Assembly (NCBI GenBank): GCA_006222135.1
Contig: VCMI01000079.1
Span: forward strand, 4,243-36,978
DNA: 32,736 nucleotides
Direction: 5' to 3'
From: Thiomicrorhabdus sp.
Lineage (GTDB): Bacteria > Pseudomonadota > Gammaproteobacteria > Thiomicrospirales > Thiomicrospiraceae
Shown here: piece after piece, positions 16,281 through 28,652 of the stretch
How positions within the stretch are numbered: the first letter of the stretch is position 1
Layout: each line of letters starts with the position of its first letter
Translations under genes and position numbers: made by a program
Notes under the pieces: model-generated
Told to the model about the DNA's origin: nothing
The model's input: only the letters and a program-made list of their open reading frames with translations
Database searches by the model: none

Positions 16281-17404
16281 TTATACTCTTTTTTTAATTC
16301 CTTTTGAATCATAGCTATTAGGCTCAAAGTAGCCTCTGAATAAAAGAAAGAATACGCTAGGATAAAATAGATAATCGAACCACCATATTAAATATATAGG
16401 GTCAAAAGCAGCTCTGAATAAAAATATTAAAAGAATAAGAGCATGGATCCAATACCTCCCAATAACTAACTGAACAAATGAGAATACTATCAACATCATC
16501 AGGAACAAAAACCAAAACCAAAATAGGCATGCATTCTTAAAAATGCTGAATGTGGATTTCCATTAAACTCCATAATTAATTCATTGTAATTAAGATTACT
16601 ACCAAAAAATAAACTAACCAGATTAATATCACTGACATATGAACGCCAAATTTCATACCTAGCAGACTCTAAACCCTTAGAAAAATTACTATAGTCTTTT
16701 ATTAAATCGCCAACGCCAAGTGCTATCGCCAGTATTATTGAAAGTAATAATATAAAAACCTTAAACTTAATAAAGCTCTTATTTTGCAATAAAATAATAA
16801 TAAAAAAGATAAATGATAGAAATAGCCCTGTTCGACTATACAAAATAAATGAAGAAAAAATTAGTAGTAAGCCTAAAATTAGAGATGGGCTTGACCTCAT
16901 TAGTGTCTTTGACAATAGATACCCAAAAGCAAAGGCTATTAAAATTGCTGAGTATACATTCCGACTACCTGCATCCAATAAACTATTGAACGAATTCCTA
17001 TCAAAGCCATTAGCAATAAGAACCAATGTAACAATTAAGAATATATAAAATGGATATTCATAAACATATTTTGTTATGTTTAACTCTAACGATGCCCAGG
17101 CTATCCCAATACCGGATAGTAAAAATAAAATTACACCATAGTTCCTCATGCCCGTCCATACTGCTGCATATGCTCCAAATAAAATCAAAAACAGAATTAC
17201 AAAAAGTAATAGTATTTTTTGTTGATAACTTATTCTATTTTTTCTATAAAACATTATAGAAAAAATAGACACTCCAATAACCAACGAAACTACCTGCAAC
17301 AAAACGCTACCCAAAAAAGCATAAAAACTTACCAACACTGGGTACGTAATACACCCCCAAAACATAAAAGTAGTTTCTAATGAAAAAAATTTATTATTTT
17401 TCAT
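16281..17404 (-). CDS. Polytopic membrane protein, candidate O-antigen polymerase (Wzy-like), frameshifted as given
   Basis: Ten or so hydrophobic segments; ORFs 16499-17404 and 16281-16508 join as YFGFGFLFLMMLIVFSFVQLV if one base is added at A5 16507-16511. Confidence 0.75.
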
Positions 17405-17445
17405 ACGCTAAAGACTACAAAGCTCTAAATACATTGATATTTATC

Positions 17446-18423
17446 CTACCTATCCTTAATGTCTTTAGACAAATAATCTAAAGGCGTAAGATATAGTTTA
17501 AAGAGTTGATTATTAAAGTCTGACAAACAATCGTAGGTTAATACACCTCCTGAAAGTTTCAAATAGTATACTTGAGTACATCCACCTATAATTTTTGCCG
17601 TGAGAAGTGCTGTTGATGAAAACCCAAATATATTCGAATCCTTTACATTATAAATTTCAAGAGGCAAACCCTCTAGAACCCTAAATCCATTTAAAATGTA
17701 GTCAAAGTTATCAGAGGGATGTTTTTTTACAACTACATTATCAGAACCAAAGCTTCTTCCTACCTCTCTTATAAATGCTCCATAATCCTCAAGTGAAGCG
17801 AAATTTTTCTCAACATTCGGTTGACTAACATAAACAACTTCACCCTCTAGCTCATCGAGTTTTCCAATAATTTGAATGTTTCTATTTATATTGTCTATCT
17901 GTTGCCGATTTATTGTTAAACTTTTATCAAAAATGTATCTTGTTTCACATAGTCCGAACAATACCGTTAAATTCATTGTTAACTTTTTTAACACCGATCT
18001 AAGAAAGCACTGAAGAATTGATGAATCTGCTACCTCCAATCTATATGCATTATAATAATGACGAATAGATGCATAAGTTCCTACTCCCTCATCCGTCCTG
18101 ACGATTTTTCTTACTTTAACCCCTTTTTTAAGAAGATATAAATAAGAAAACAAAGGAAAGGCAAATGGTGAAATAATTATATGCTCTTTACTTGATTTGG
18201 CGTTGATAAAATTACGCAATACTTCTTGGTAACTTATTTTTGGAGACCTAGGATCAACATGATAGTGTTCAACAACAAGCTTACTACTCAACATACTTAC
18301 CATTTTTGTCTTGGGACCAACTAAAGTAATGTTCGAACTCGAAATATCATCAACATAAGCCAACGCTGTCAGCAAATGAAAATCTGTTGTAAATTGTATG
18401 TAATAAAAATTCATATAATCCAA
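17446..18423 (-). CDS. Polysialyltransferase-like / nonulosonic-acid glycosyltransferase candidate
   Basis: IVRTDEGVGTYAS...NVVVKKHPSDNFDY...LPLEIYNVKDSNIFGFSSTALLTAKIIGG resembles bacterial sialyl/polysialyltransferase HP and SS motifs. Confidence 0.65.
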   Translation of the reverse strand: MDYMNFYYIQFTTDFHLLTALAYVDDISSSNITLVGPKTKMVSMLSSKLVVEHYHVDPRSPKISYQEVLRNFINAKSSKEHIIISPFAFPLFSYLYLLKKGVKVRKIVRTDEGVGTYASIRHYYNAYRLEVADSSILQCFLRSVLKKLTMNLTVLFGLCETRYIFDKSLTINRQQIDNINRNIQIIGKLDELEGEVVYVSQPNVEKNFASLEDYGAFIREVGRSFGSDNVVVKKHPSDNFDYILNGFRVLEGLPLEIYNVKDSNIFGFSSTALLTAKIIGGCTQVYYLKLSGGVLTYDCLSDFNNQLFKLYLTPLDYLSKDIKDR

Positions 18424-18561
18424 ATAAGTTAAATATTAATACTAATATCAAGACTGAATTTAAAGACAAAAAAATCTCATTAGCACAGTATGCAAACTTT
18501 TCTTCTTTTAACATAGCTCAAGAATCGTGTAGAAGGAGTCATTTCTATAGTACAGATTTAA

Positions 18562-19610
18562 TCACACTATAAGATCCAAGCTTGTCGCCTTACCGGACGA
18601 GACAGCCTTTTTGACCGGTTTACCAATTAATTCCGCTAGATACTTAGGCGCTAGTCCATACCCAGGTCGAATACTTTTCACATGCTCTGTTGTGATCACT
18701 TCACCTGCCTCAATGTCTTTAACAAAATACAATGAACGTCTAAACTTTACATTGGCTTCTTCACTAGATTTTCGACCGTAATCTACTTTACCTAATGCTT
18801 GCCAGGCTATTTTTGCACCTTTGCAAAGAGCAGTGAGTTCTTCTGCCTCAAGTGAAAAGCTATCATCAGGTCCACCTCCATTTCGGTCAAGGGTGACGTG
18901 CTTTTCGATAATACATGCACCTAATGCAACACTTGTTATGGCTGTAGTGTTATCCAGGGTGTGGTCGGACAATCCTATTGGCAGACTAAACCTTTGTTGC
19001 ATATCAGCAACCGTTCTTAAATTATAATCCTCTGCAGGTGCAGGATAACCACTGACACAATGCAAAATCGCTAATTCCTTGCAGCCACCTTCGTGTGCGG
19101 CATCAATTGCTTCTTGAATCTCCTCAGCGTCCGCCATACCCGTTGAGATAATCATGGGCTTTCCAGTTTGTGCGACATATTTAATCAGTGGTAAATCTAC
19201 CGCTTCAAAGCTGGCGATTTTGTAGGCTGGAGTATTTAAGTCTTCCAGTAAATCTACCGCTGTATTATCAAAAGGTGAGCTAAAAATCGTTATGCCTATT
19301 TTTTAGCATAATCAAATAAGGGTTTATGCCACTCCCAAGGAGTATAGGCTTCCTGATAAAGTTGATAGAGTGAACGCCCAGCCCAAAGCCCGTCAGTTAA
19401 TTGGAAATCAGGTAAGTCACAATCAATGGTTAAAGTATCTGGGGTATAGGTTTGCATTTTAATTGCATCAGCACCTGCTGCTTTCGCCATATCGATAATT
19501 TTATACGCATTATCAATATCACCATTGTGATTAGCTGACATTTCAGCAATTACATAAGGCGAATAATCGATCCCAATTCGCCTTCCATTAATCGTAATCA
19601 TTTTATTCAT
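18562..19610 (-). CDS. pseI: Pseudaminic acid synthase, frameshifted as given
   Basis: ITINGRRIGIDYSPYVIAEMSANHNGDIDNAYKIIDMAKAAGADAIKMQTYTPDT...IISTGMADAEEIQEAI...SDHTLDNTTAITSVALGACIIEKHVTLDR...; restored by adding one base to T6 19299-19304. Confidence 0.92.
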
Positions 19611-20247
19611 CTATAGCCTCAATCTTAAGAGTAAATTTTTTACCATGTATGTAAAAAAAGACAGGGAATCTATCCGTATCACAAACCCTAATTAGGTCGA
19701 ATTGCTGCTCTATGGTTTTTGTTATATCAACTTCACTGTCTTTAGGTGTTCTTTTTGGCCAATAACTTGGTAGGATTTCTAAAGACTGCTTTTCAGGTGT
19801 AATGTGATTAAAGTTTTCAATCGCAAAATCCATCAATTCAAGCTCAGCATCAAAAACAATTTTATTAATCTCGTCAAATAGCGCAGTGCTTGGAATACTA
19901 ACTTTCAGTTTTCTCCAAATATCACCTGAATCTACTTTATCTTCTGCCTCTAACAAAGTTAATGATATCTCACTTGCACCACTTATTATGTCCCAGACAT
20001 GAGGACTCCATCCGCGGCCTCTTGGCAGATCACTTGCATGTATCACTAGAGTTTTCTCAAAATTTTCCCTATCCTCTTTAGCAATCAACTCAGAACAAGA
20101 AATAAGAAACAAAAGATCACCACCAATTAACTCAGACTTACTCCGTAATAAATTGATTTCGTGCTTATTTTGATGTGTGGCTATCCACTTTGCGAGCCAA
20201 GCATTGATTGGATGCTCTGCATGTGTATTTAAAATTGTGATCTTCAT
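19603..20247 (-). CDS. Formyltransferase-family protein (candidate amino-sugar N-formyltransferase)
   Basis: LVIHASDLPRGRGWSPHVWDIISGASEISLTLLEAEDKVDSGDIW matches the formyltransferase H-S-LP-RG-P...D-GD pattern; overlaps pseG and pseI. Confidence 0.82.
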   Translation of the reverse strand: MKITILNTHAEHPINAWLAKWIATHQNKHEINLLRSKSELIGGDLLFLISCSELIAKEDRENFEKTLVIHASDLPRGRGWSPHVWDIISGASEISLTLLEAEDKVDSGDIWRKLKVSIPSTALFDEINKIVFDAELELMDFAIENFNHITPEKQSLEILPSYWPKRTPKDSEVDITKTIEQQFDLIRVCDTDRFPVFFYIHGKKFTLKIEAIDE

Positions 20248-21314
20248 AGGATTTGTTCTAATACCTTTCTTACACCATTACCGTCAGTGACTTCAGAAGA
20301 TCGCCTTGAATATTCTTGGCTTTCCTTGTAGAGGGAATGTAGAGCCAAACAAGTTCTTGGTAATTTTGATTTATCCAGCACTACTGCTACATTTGACTGT
20401 GCAATAAGTTTGGCAATCAAAACTTGATTCTCTGCTAGTACAACCAACAAACTTGGCAATCCCAAACAACACCTTTCCCAAGTGGTCGCACCTGCCGCGC
20501 CAATCGCTAAATCGGCATTTGCCATGATTTCTGCTATATTATTGATATCGACTTTGACTTTTGTTTTATAAGGCATCGCTGCTGCTTGAGCTTTGATTAC
20601 GGCAAGATGTGGGGCTATTGCTCCCATCACCACCGTAATTTCTAGCGCTTTAGGCAATTCACAAGTCGCTAGCGCATGCAGTACTTGACCAGTGATATTA
20701 TCTGAATCCACTCCTCCCATCGTAATCAATAGCTTTTGGAGCTCTGGCCTTGCCCGGCGTTGCAAACTGTATTCACGCCACAAAGCAAATTCAGGCCGGA
20801 GCAAAGCATATTGCGAGCCGAGTAGCATTTGACAATATTCTGGCACTAAGCCTTGATAGTCTTCCTCTTGGCGACCGTAGGTCTGATCTAATAGTAAATC
20901 ACACTGATGATGGCGATCTGACAAGTCATCAATCACCATCAACTTTCTAAAAGCACCTTTAAGTTCTGATTGCCAGGCCTGGTCAATTGCGTAATGATCT
21001 ACTATCAGCCAGTCGGGCTGTACGTTATCTAACACTGGGCGACACTGATCTGCGTCTTCTATTTGAGTCTCCCCTAACCAAGCGGAATGATGTAGGTTTC
21101 CGTATTCAAAATCACCGGGTTTGGTTGTATTCGAAAGCGTGTAAACCGAAAATCCTTGGTTTTGAATACGCTCTATTAAATGCCCCTTATGCTCCCTACA
21201 AATAAACTCTACACTTGCCCCTTTTTCCTTTAAGGCTTCTGCCAGGGCCAAACAACGCATGACATGGCCCGTGCCGATTTGGGGTGATGCATCAACACGA
21301 ATGACAATCTTCAT
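20244..21314 (-). CDS. pseG: UDP-sugar hydrolase PseG
   Basis: MKIVIRVDASPQIGTGHVMRCLALAEALKEKGASVEFICREH...VDHYAIDQAWQ...DDLSDRHHQCDLLLDQTYGR. Confidence 0.93.
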   Translation of the reverse strand: MKIVIRVDASPQIGTGHVMRCLALAEALKEKGASVEFICREHKGHLIERIQNQGFSVYTLSNTTKPGDFEYGNLHHSAWLGETQIEDADQCRPVLDNVQPDWLIVDHYAIDQAWQSELKGAFRKLMVIDDLSDRHHQCDLLLDQTYGRQEEDYQGLVPEYCQMLLGSQYALLRPEFALWREYSLQRRARPELQKLLITMGGVDSDNITGQVLHALATCELPKALEITVVMGAIAPHLAVIKAQAAAMPYKTKVKVDINNIAEIMANADLAIGAAGATTWERCCLGLPSLLVVLAENQVLIAKLIAQSNVAVVLDKSKLPRTCLALHSLYKESQEYSRRSSEVTDGNGVRKVLEQIL

Positions 21315-22012
21315 GCGAAGGTTCCTGATTGTCTGAGCACTTGATACATGAGTTCCGCTCTAATCCAGTCTTCAGGGGTATCAATGTCTTGTACTAAATA
21401 CCTTGGTAAAACAAAAGGGCTTGCTGATGGAGAAAACAAGGGCGTCATTTTCCTGAAGGCATCAACCGTTCCCCAATAAAATTGCCCAGCATCGTGGTAG
21501 GCTTCTTCCAAATCCTGAGAGCGAGTGTTGATGTGTTCTGGATAGAACATTTCAACTCTTTGTTGGTCTATGATTTTGATGGCACGCTGAATAGGAAAAG
21601 CAAAACTAGTCACACTAAAACAATAATCTGCTTGAGTTTTCTGTAGTTGTTCGTAAGCTTGCCGAATGGCTTGAGGTTGCACAAAAGGTGCTGTGGCATA
21701 AAGACAGCATATATGACCAGGCCTGGTTGAATGCTCTTCAAACCACTCAACGGCATGCTTTATAACAGGTAAGGTGCCAGCATAATCATTCGCCAACTCC
21801 GCTGGGCGCATAAAAGGCACTTCAGCACCATATGCCTTTGCAACTTCGGCAATTTCTTCATCGTCCGTTGAGACAATCACTTTATCAAAGCAGCCACTTT
21901 GCAAAGCGGCTTCAATAGAATGAGCAATCATGGGCTTTCCATTGAACTTTTTGATGTTTTTACGCGGTATTCGCTTGCTACCACCCCGGGCCGGAATCAC
22001 ACAAAGCTTCAT
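21311..22012 (-). CDS. pseF: Pseudaminic acid cytidylyltransferase
   Basis: MKLCVIPARGGSKRIPRKNIKKFNGKPMIAHSIEAALQSGCFDKVIVSTDDEEIAEVAKAYGAEVPFMRP. Confidence 0.94.
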   Translation of the reverse strand: MKLCVIPARGGSKRIPRKNIKKFNGKPMIAHSIEAALQSGCFDKVIVSTDDEEIAEVAKAYGAEVPFMRPAELANDYAGTLPVIKHAVEWFEEHSTRPGHICCLYATAPFVQPQAIRQAYEQLQKTQADYCFSVTSFAFPIQRAIKIIDQQRVEMFYPEHINTRSQDLEEAYHDAGQFYWGTVDAFRKMTPLFSPSASPFVLPRYLVQDIDTPEDWIRAELMYQVLRQSGTFA

Positions 22013-23166
22013 CTCAGTACCTTTTTGAGCGTATCCACCACCTCATCCTGTTGTTCGAATGTCATACCATGGAACAAAGGAATACTGATGGCTCTACTGT
22101 AGTAAAGTTCAGCATTGGGAAAATCACCTTCTTTAAATCCCATTTTTTGATAGTAGGGCTGTAGATGCACAGGGATATAATGCACATTAACTCCAATACC
22201 ATTTTGCCTTAATTCGTCGAATACTTGGGCATGAGACTTATCGATCCTTTGCAATTCCAATTGGATTGGATATAGATGTAATGCTGAGTAACAGTCTTCA
22301 AACTGCTTCGGAGTTATCACAGGCAACTCTTTTAACAATTCAGTATATCTTTCTAGAAGCGCATGACGCTTTATTACAAATTCATCTAAACGCTGCATCT
22401 GACTCACGCCTAAAGCGGCCTGAAGTTCTGTCATGCGGTAGTTAAAGCCTAAATCGATCTGCTGATAGTACCAACCGCCTTCAGAATCCTTGGTCATCAA
22501 CTTTGGATCACGTGTAATCCCATGACTGCGTAACAACTGCATTTTATTAGCCAGGTCTGATTGGTTTGTAGCTGCCAAGCCACCTTCTGCCGTGGTTATT
22601 ATTTTAACGGGATGAAAGCTAAAAACTGTAATATCACTATACTGACAACCGCCAACCGGATGACCTAAATATTGACCGCCTATGGCATGAGCAGCATCTT
22701 CTATGATTTTAAAGCCGAACTCTTGTCCGAGCTGATGAATACGCTGCATGTCACACGACTGTCCGGCAAAATGCACGGGGATAACAATCTTAGGAAGCTT
22801 ATTCTCTTGCTTGGCTTGAATCAATTTTTGTTCAAGGGCAAGCGTACACATATTGTAGGTGAGAGGATCTATATCAACAAAATCTACTTGAGCACCACAA
22901 TACAAGCCACAGTTAGCTGAAGCGACAAAAGTGTTAGGGCTAGTCCATAGCCAATCTTTCTCACCTAACCCCAAGGCTAAGCAGGCAATATGCAAAGCGG
23001 ATGTTGCACTATTAACCGCTACGCCGTATTCAACGCCACAATAATCTGCAATCGTCTCTTCAAATAAAGGAACCTGTGGCCCCTGCGTTAGGAAATCGGA
23101 CTTTAACACATTAACAACCGCGTCAATATCATCTTGATTTATGTCTTGCTTGCCGTAAGGTATCAT
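22009..23166 (-). CDS. pseC: UDP-4-amino-4,6-dideoxy-AltNAc transaminase
   Basis: MIPYGKQDINQDDIDAVVNVLKSDFLTQGPQVPLFEE...IIEDAAHAIGG...DITVFSFHPVKIITTAEGG; internal ATG at 23164-23166 preferred over 23241. Confidence 0.93.
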   Translation of the reverse strand: MIPYGKQDINQDDIDAVVNVLKSDFLTQGPQVPLFEETIADYCGVEYGVAVNSATSALHIACLALGLGEKDWLWTSPNTFVASANCGLYCGAQVDFVDIDPLTYNMCTLALEQKLIQAKQENKLPKIVIPVHFAGQSCDMQRIHQLGQEFGFKIIEDAAHAIGGQYLGHPVGGCQYSDITVFSFHPVKIITTAEGGLAATNQSDLANKMQLLRSHGITRDPKLMTKDSEGGWYYQQIDLGFNYRMTELQAALGVSQMQRLDEFVIKRHALLERYTELLKELPVITPKQFEDCYSALHLYPIQLELQRIDKSHAQVFDELRQNGIGVNVHYIPVHLQPYYQKMGFKEGDFPNAELYYSRAISIPLFHGMTFEQQDEVVDTLKKVLR

Positions 23167-23171
23167 TGAAA

Positions 23172-25434
<2,263 letters not shown>

Positions 25435-25447
25435 CTATAATTAATTC

Positions 25448-27505
25448 TTATTCTACCGTTACTGATTTAGCTAAGTTTCTAGGTTGATCCACATCGGTAC
25501 CTTTAATGAGTGCTACATGATAACTAAGCAACTGCAATGCAATATTAAAAGTGATGGGTGCGGTGATGCGACCTACATTGGTGGTGGTTTTGACCACTGT
25601 AAAACCGGGTTCGGAGCTGATATTGGACTTTTCGTCTTCAAAGACGATCATTTGGCCACCGCGTGCATTGACTTCTTGTAGATTAGATTTTAGTTTCTCT
25701 AACAAATCATCATGTGGGGCAATTGCGATTACGGGGATATGTTCATCAATCAACGCCAAAGGGCCGTGCTTTAGTTCTCCGGCTGGATAGGCTTCTGCAT
25801 GAATGTAGCTGATCTCTTTGAGCTTTAATGCACCTTCCATTGCGATGGGATACATGGTGCCTCGCCCTAAGAACAGTGCGTTGTTTTTATCTGCAAAGGT
25901 TTTGGCAATTTCCATAATTTGATCTTCATGTCCTAACGCACTTTTGACCAGGCCTGGTAGCTTTTGCAGACCTTTCACAATAATGGTTTCGCGCTCTTCA
26001 CTTAACAAGCTCTTGGCTTTACCTACGGAGGTGAGTAGTAACGCTAGAGCGACCAATTGTGTGGTGAAAGCTTTGGTTGATGCCACGCCTATCTCTGGGC
26101 CGGCATGGGTTAGAAAGGTTAAGTCACTCTCTCGTGTTAGGCTGGATTCGGCTACGTTGCAGATGGTGAGTGTTGGAATATTGAGAGCTGTGTTGGCACT
26201 TTGAGATCCCCGGGTCGAGCCCGAGGATGACGGTAGTGAGGTCGAGTCAGAGGATGACGGGGTTGGTACCAAGTCAGAGTGTGACGGATTTGGGACATTA
26301 AGGTCTGTGCTGGCGTCTTGAGATCCCCGGGCCGAGCCCGAGGATGACGTAGTGGAGGTCGATTCCGCGGATGACGGGCTTGGTGCTTTTGAATGCTTTA
26401 ATTGTTTTATTTGCTGCAAAGCCGCTAGGGTATCTGCGGTTTCACCAGACTGGCTGATGGTGACAAACAGGGTGTTATCCATCACCACTGGATTACGATA
26501 GCGATATTCGCTGGCGACTTCGACTTGGCATGACAACCCTATAATGTCTTCGAACCAGTATTTTGCGACCAGACCAGAATGATAGCTGGTGCCACAGGCA
26601 ATAATTTGTACTTGCTGAATTGTTTTAAAGAGTGCCTCGGCTTGAAAACCAAAGGCTGAAATCAACACATGCTCCTGGGTGATCCGCCCCTCTAAAGTAT
26701 CTATGACCGCTTGTGGCTGCTCAAATATTTCTTTGTGCATATAGTGGCGATGTTCGCCTAGCTCGACCGCGTGTGCGCTAAGCGTTGATAATTTAATAGG
26801 ACGCTCGACTGCACTACCAGCAGCATCAAATATTTCAATTCGTTGACGCGTTATCTTGGCTAAATCGCCCTCTTCTAGAAAGATAAAACTTTGTGTCACT
26901 GGCAACAGAGCTGAAACATCAGAGGCTATGAAGTGCTCTCCAATGCCAATACCGATGACGAGTGGACTGCCTTTACGGGCAACAACCAAAGTATCGGGAT
27001 CATCAATCGCAACCACGCCTAATGCATAGGCACCTTTAAAGCTTTTAATGGCGTTAAAAACGGCGGAAAACAGGTCACTGTTTTGGGAGAGTTGTTCATG
27101 AATACTATGTGCGATGACTTCAGTATCGGTCTCTGAGGTAAAACGATAACCTTGGGCGACTTGCTGAACTTTAAGCTCAGCATAGTTCTCGATAATACCG
27201 TTATGCACGACGGCAACGCGATTATTACAGATATGCGGGTGGGCATTGTTTTCGGAAGGCACGCCATGAGTCGCCCAACGGGTGTGTGCAATACCGATAT
27301 TACCGGTAAAAACTTCAGAATGGTTTTGAATTTTTTCGTCTAGGTTTTTGATCTTACCAATGGCACGAATTCGTTGAATCTGGCTGTCTGAATTTAAGAT
27401 GGCAATACCGGATGAGTCATATCCACGATACTCTAGCCTTCTAAGACCTTCCAATAGAATCGGAACAATATTTCGTTCTGCAACACCGCCAACAATTCCG
27501 CACAT
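25448..27505 (-). CDS. glmS: Glutamine--fructose-6-phosphate aminotransferase with an in-frame repeat-derived insertion
   Basis: MCGIVGGVAERNIVPILLEGLRRLEYRGYDSSGIA...CGTSYHSGLVAKYWFE...SQSGETADTLAAL...; insertion of about 70 aa between QLKHS and IPTLTICNVAESSLTRESD. Confidence 0.97.
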   Translation of the reverse strand: MCGIVGGVAERNIVPILLEGLRRLEYRGYDSSGIAILNSDSQIQRIRAIGKIKNLDEKIQNHSEVFTGNIGIAHTRWATHGVPSENNAHPHICNNRVAVVHNGIIENYAELKVQQVAQGYRFTSETDTEVIAHSIHEQLSQNSDLFSAVFNAIKSFKGAYALGVVAIDDPDTLVVARKGSPLVIGIGIGEHFIASDVSALLPVTQSFIFLEEGDLAKITRQRIEIFDAAGSAVERPIKLSTLSAHAVELGEHRHYMHKEIFEQPQAVIDTLEGRITQEHVLISAFGFQAEALFKTIQQVQIIACGTSYHSGLVAKYWFEDIIGLSCQVEVASEYRYRNPVVMDNTLFVTISQSGETADTLAALQQIKQLKHSKAPSPSSAESTSTTSSSGSARGSQDASTDLNVPNPSHSDLVPTPSSSDSTSLPSSSGSTRGSQSANTALNIPTLTICNVAESSLTRESDLTFLTHAGPEIGVASTKAFTTQLVALALLLTSVGKAKSLLSEERETIIVKGLQKLPGLVKSALGHEDQIMEIAKTFADKNNALFLGRGTMYPIAMEGALKLKEISYIHAEAYPAGELKHGPLALIDEHIPVIAIAPHDDLLEKLKSNLQEVNARGGQMIVFEDEKSNISSEPGFTVVKTTTNVGRITAPITFNIALQLLSYHVALIKGTDVDQPRNLAKSVTVE
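26184..26390. repeat. Two tandem type-B repeat copies (period 117 nt) inside glmS
   Basis: ttgagatccccgggYcgagcccgaggatgacg at 26201 and 26318. Confidence 0.92.
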
Positions 27506-27596
27506 AAACCTGACTCAATTCAATCTAAATAAGAACGCGTATTCTATATTAAAAGCGATAGAATTTCTGCATTTGTTTATAATTAAATGCGTACTT

Positions 27597-27613
27597 CCCC
27601 CCCCCAAAAAAAA
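27597..27613. repeat. C9 followed by A8 homopolymer tract upstream of glmS
   Basis: gtacttcccccccccaaaaaaaagaattg. Confidence 0.9.
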
Positions 27614-27616
27614 GAA

Positions 27617-27649
27617 TTGAACCACGAAGTCACTAAGACACGAAGTTTT
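27617..27649. repeat. Type-D dispersed repeat (TTGAACCACGAAGTCACTAAGACACGAAGTTTT)
   Basis: 33 bp identical to 29269-29301; related to 1828-1858 and 10068-10096. Confidence 0.8.
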
Positions 27650-27730
27650 AAAGATTTAATTTAAATAGGTATGTAGAGTTTGTCATTGCGAGGAACGGAG
27701 TGACGTGGCAATCCAGGGGTTGGAAATCGT

Positions 27731-27991
27731 CTATGAAAACATTTGGATGAGTGTATCGTGCCAAGTATCCAATTCAATTTTCCCCATTTTGCCATTAACA
27801 ACGACTTCTGGACCGAAGGCTAAAGATTGGCCTTTAGATGTGATAGGCGCAATAATGACACGAGGTAGCTCCCTGTTCATATCGTCAGGAGACACAATCA
27901 GGCATGGACGTGTTTTCTGAATTTCGCTACCAACCGTTGGATCAAGTTCTACCCAATATACATCGCCTGTACTTACCATTCCCATTCCCAA
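27731..27991 (-). CDS. MazF/PemK-like mRNA interferase toxin
   Basis: GDVYWVELDPTVGSEIQKTRPCLIVSPDDMNRELPRVIIAPITSKGQ. Confidence 0.93.
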   Translation of the reverse strand: MGMGMVSTGDVYWVELDPTVGSEIQKTRPCLIVSPDDMNRELPRVIIAPITSKGQSLAFGPEVVVNGKMGKIELDTWHDTLIQMFS

Positions 27992-28218
27992 TCCTCTTGC
28001 TCAGAACCAAGGTCTTTCATGTCTGCAAGTGGCTCAACGTCTTTGCTTGGGTCATACCCTTCAAACCAGCCTTGTCTAAGGGGAGTCGATGGCTTTAAAA
28101 GCAAAGCGCCTTCTTGAAGAATGAGCTCTACCTCATTCTCGAGATGAAGCTGTTCTATTAAAGCGGAGGGAATAATAATTCCTCTTGAGTTGCCAATTCT
28201 TCTAAGTGTCGTTCGCAT
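27973..28218 (-). CDS. MazE-like (AbrB/SpoVT fold) antitoxin
   Basis: MRTTLRRIGNSRGIIIPSALIEQLHLENEVELILQEGALLLKP; overlaps the toxin. Confidence 0.93.
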   Translation of the reverse strand: MRTTLRRIGNSRGIIIPSALIEQLHLENEVELILQEGALLLKPSTPLRQGWFEGYDPSKDVEPLADMKDLGSEQEDWEWEW

Positions 28219-28362
28219 TTCACCCCACCTTATAATAAGGATGTTAAAACAACTATATGGTTTAAAATAAATTTTTGCAACAGTAATTTATTTCGAATCA
28301 ACCGACTTCTGCACAAAACAAACTTAAGGTAATTTTAGTTGCTGAGTGTGATTCAGACTATG

Positions 28363-28484
28363 AATTGCTTCGCTTTGCTCGCAAAGGCAACCACCTCTCG
28401 TCATTGCTAGGAACGCAGTGACGTGGCAATCCAGGACCCGCGGTTTAGACGTTAAACCATGGATTGCTGCGCTCGCAATGACAG
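28363..28484. repeat. Type-A MITE-like repeats
   Basis: gtcattgctaggaacgcagtgacgtggcaatccaggacccgcggtttagacgttaaaccatggattgctgcgctcgcaatgac. Confidence 0.75.
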
Positions 28485-28652
28485 CTTGGTTATGCGAAGG
28501 TGTAGTAGTCGTTATCCTCCGGTTTGGCCAGGGGATTATGCACATGTCTTATCGCCAAACTAGATGTTTATGGTGATGTCATTATCATTTATTTGAGACT
28601 ACTTTCTTTTTGTAGTAACATTGTAATTACAACTTAATGGGAGCATTGGTTA

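Noticed and set aside
28324-28545. ORF 28324-28545 (-)
   Set aside because: Translation of MITE-like repeats, not a protein gene.
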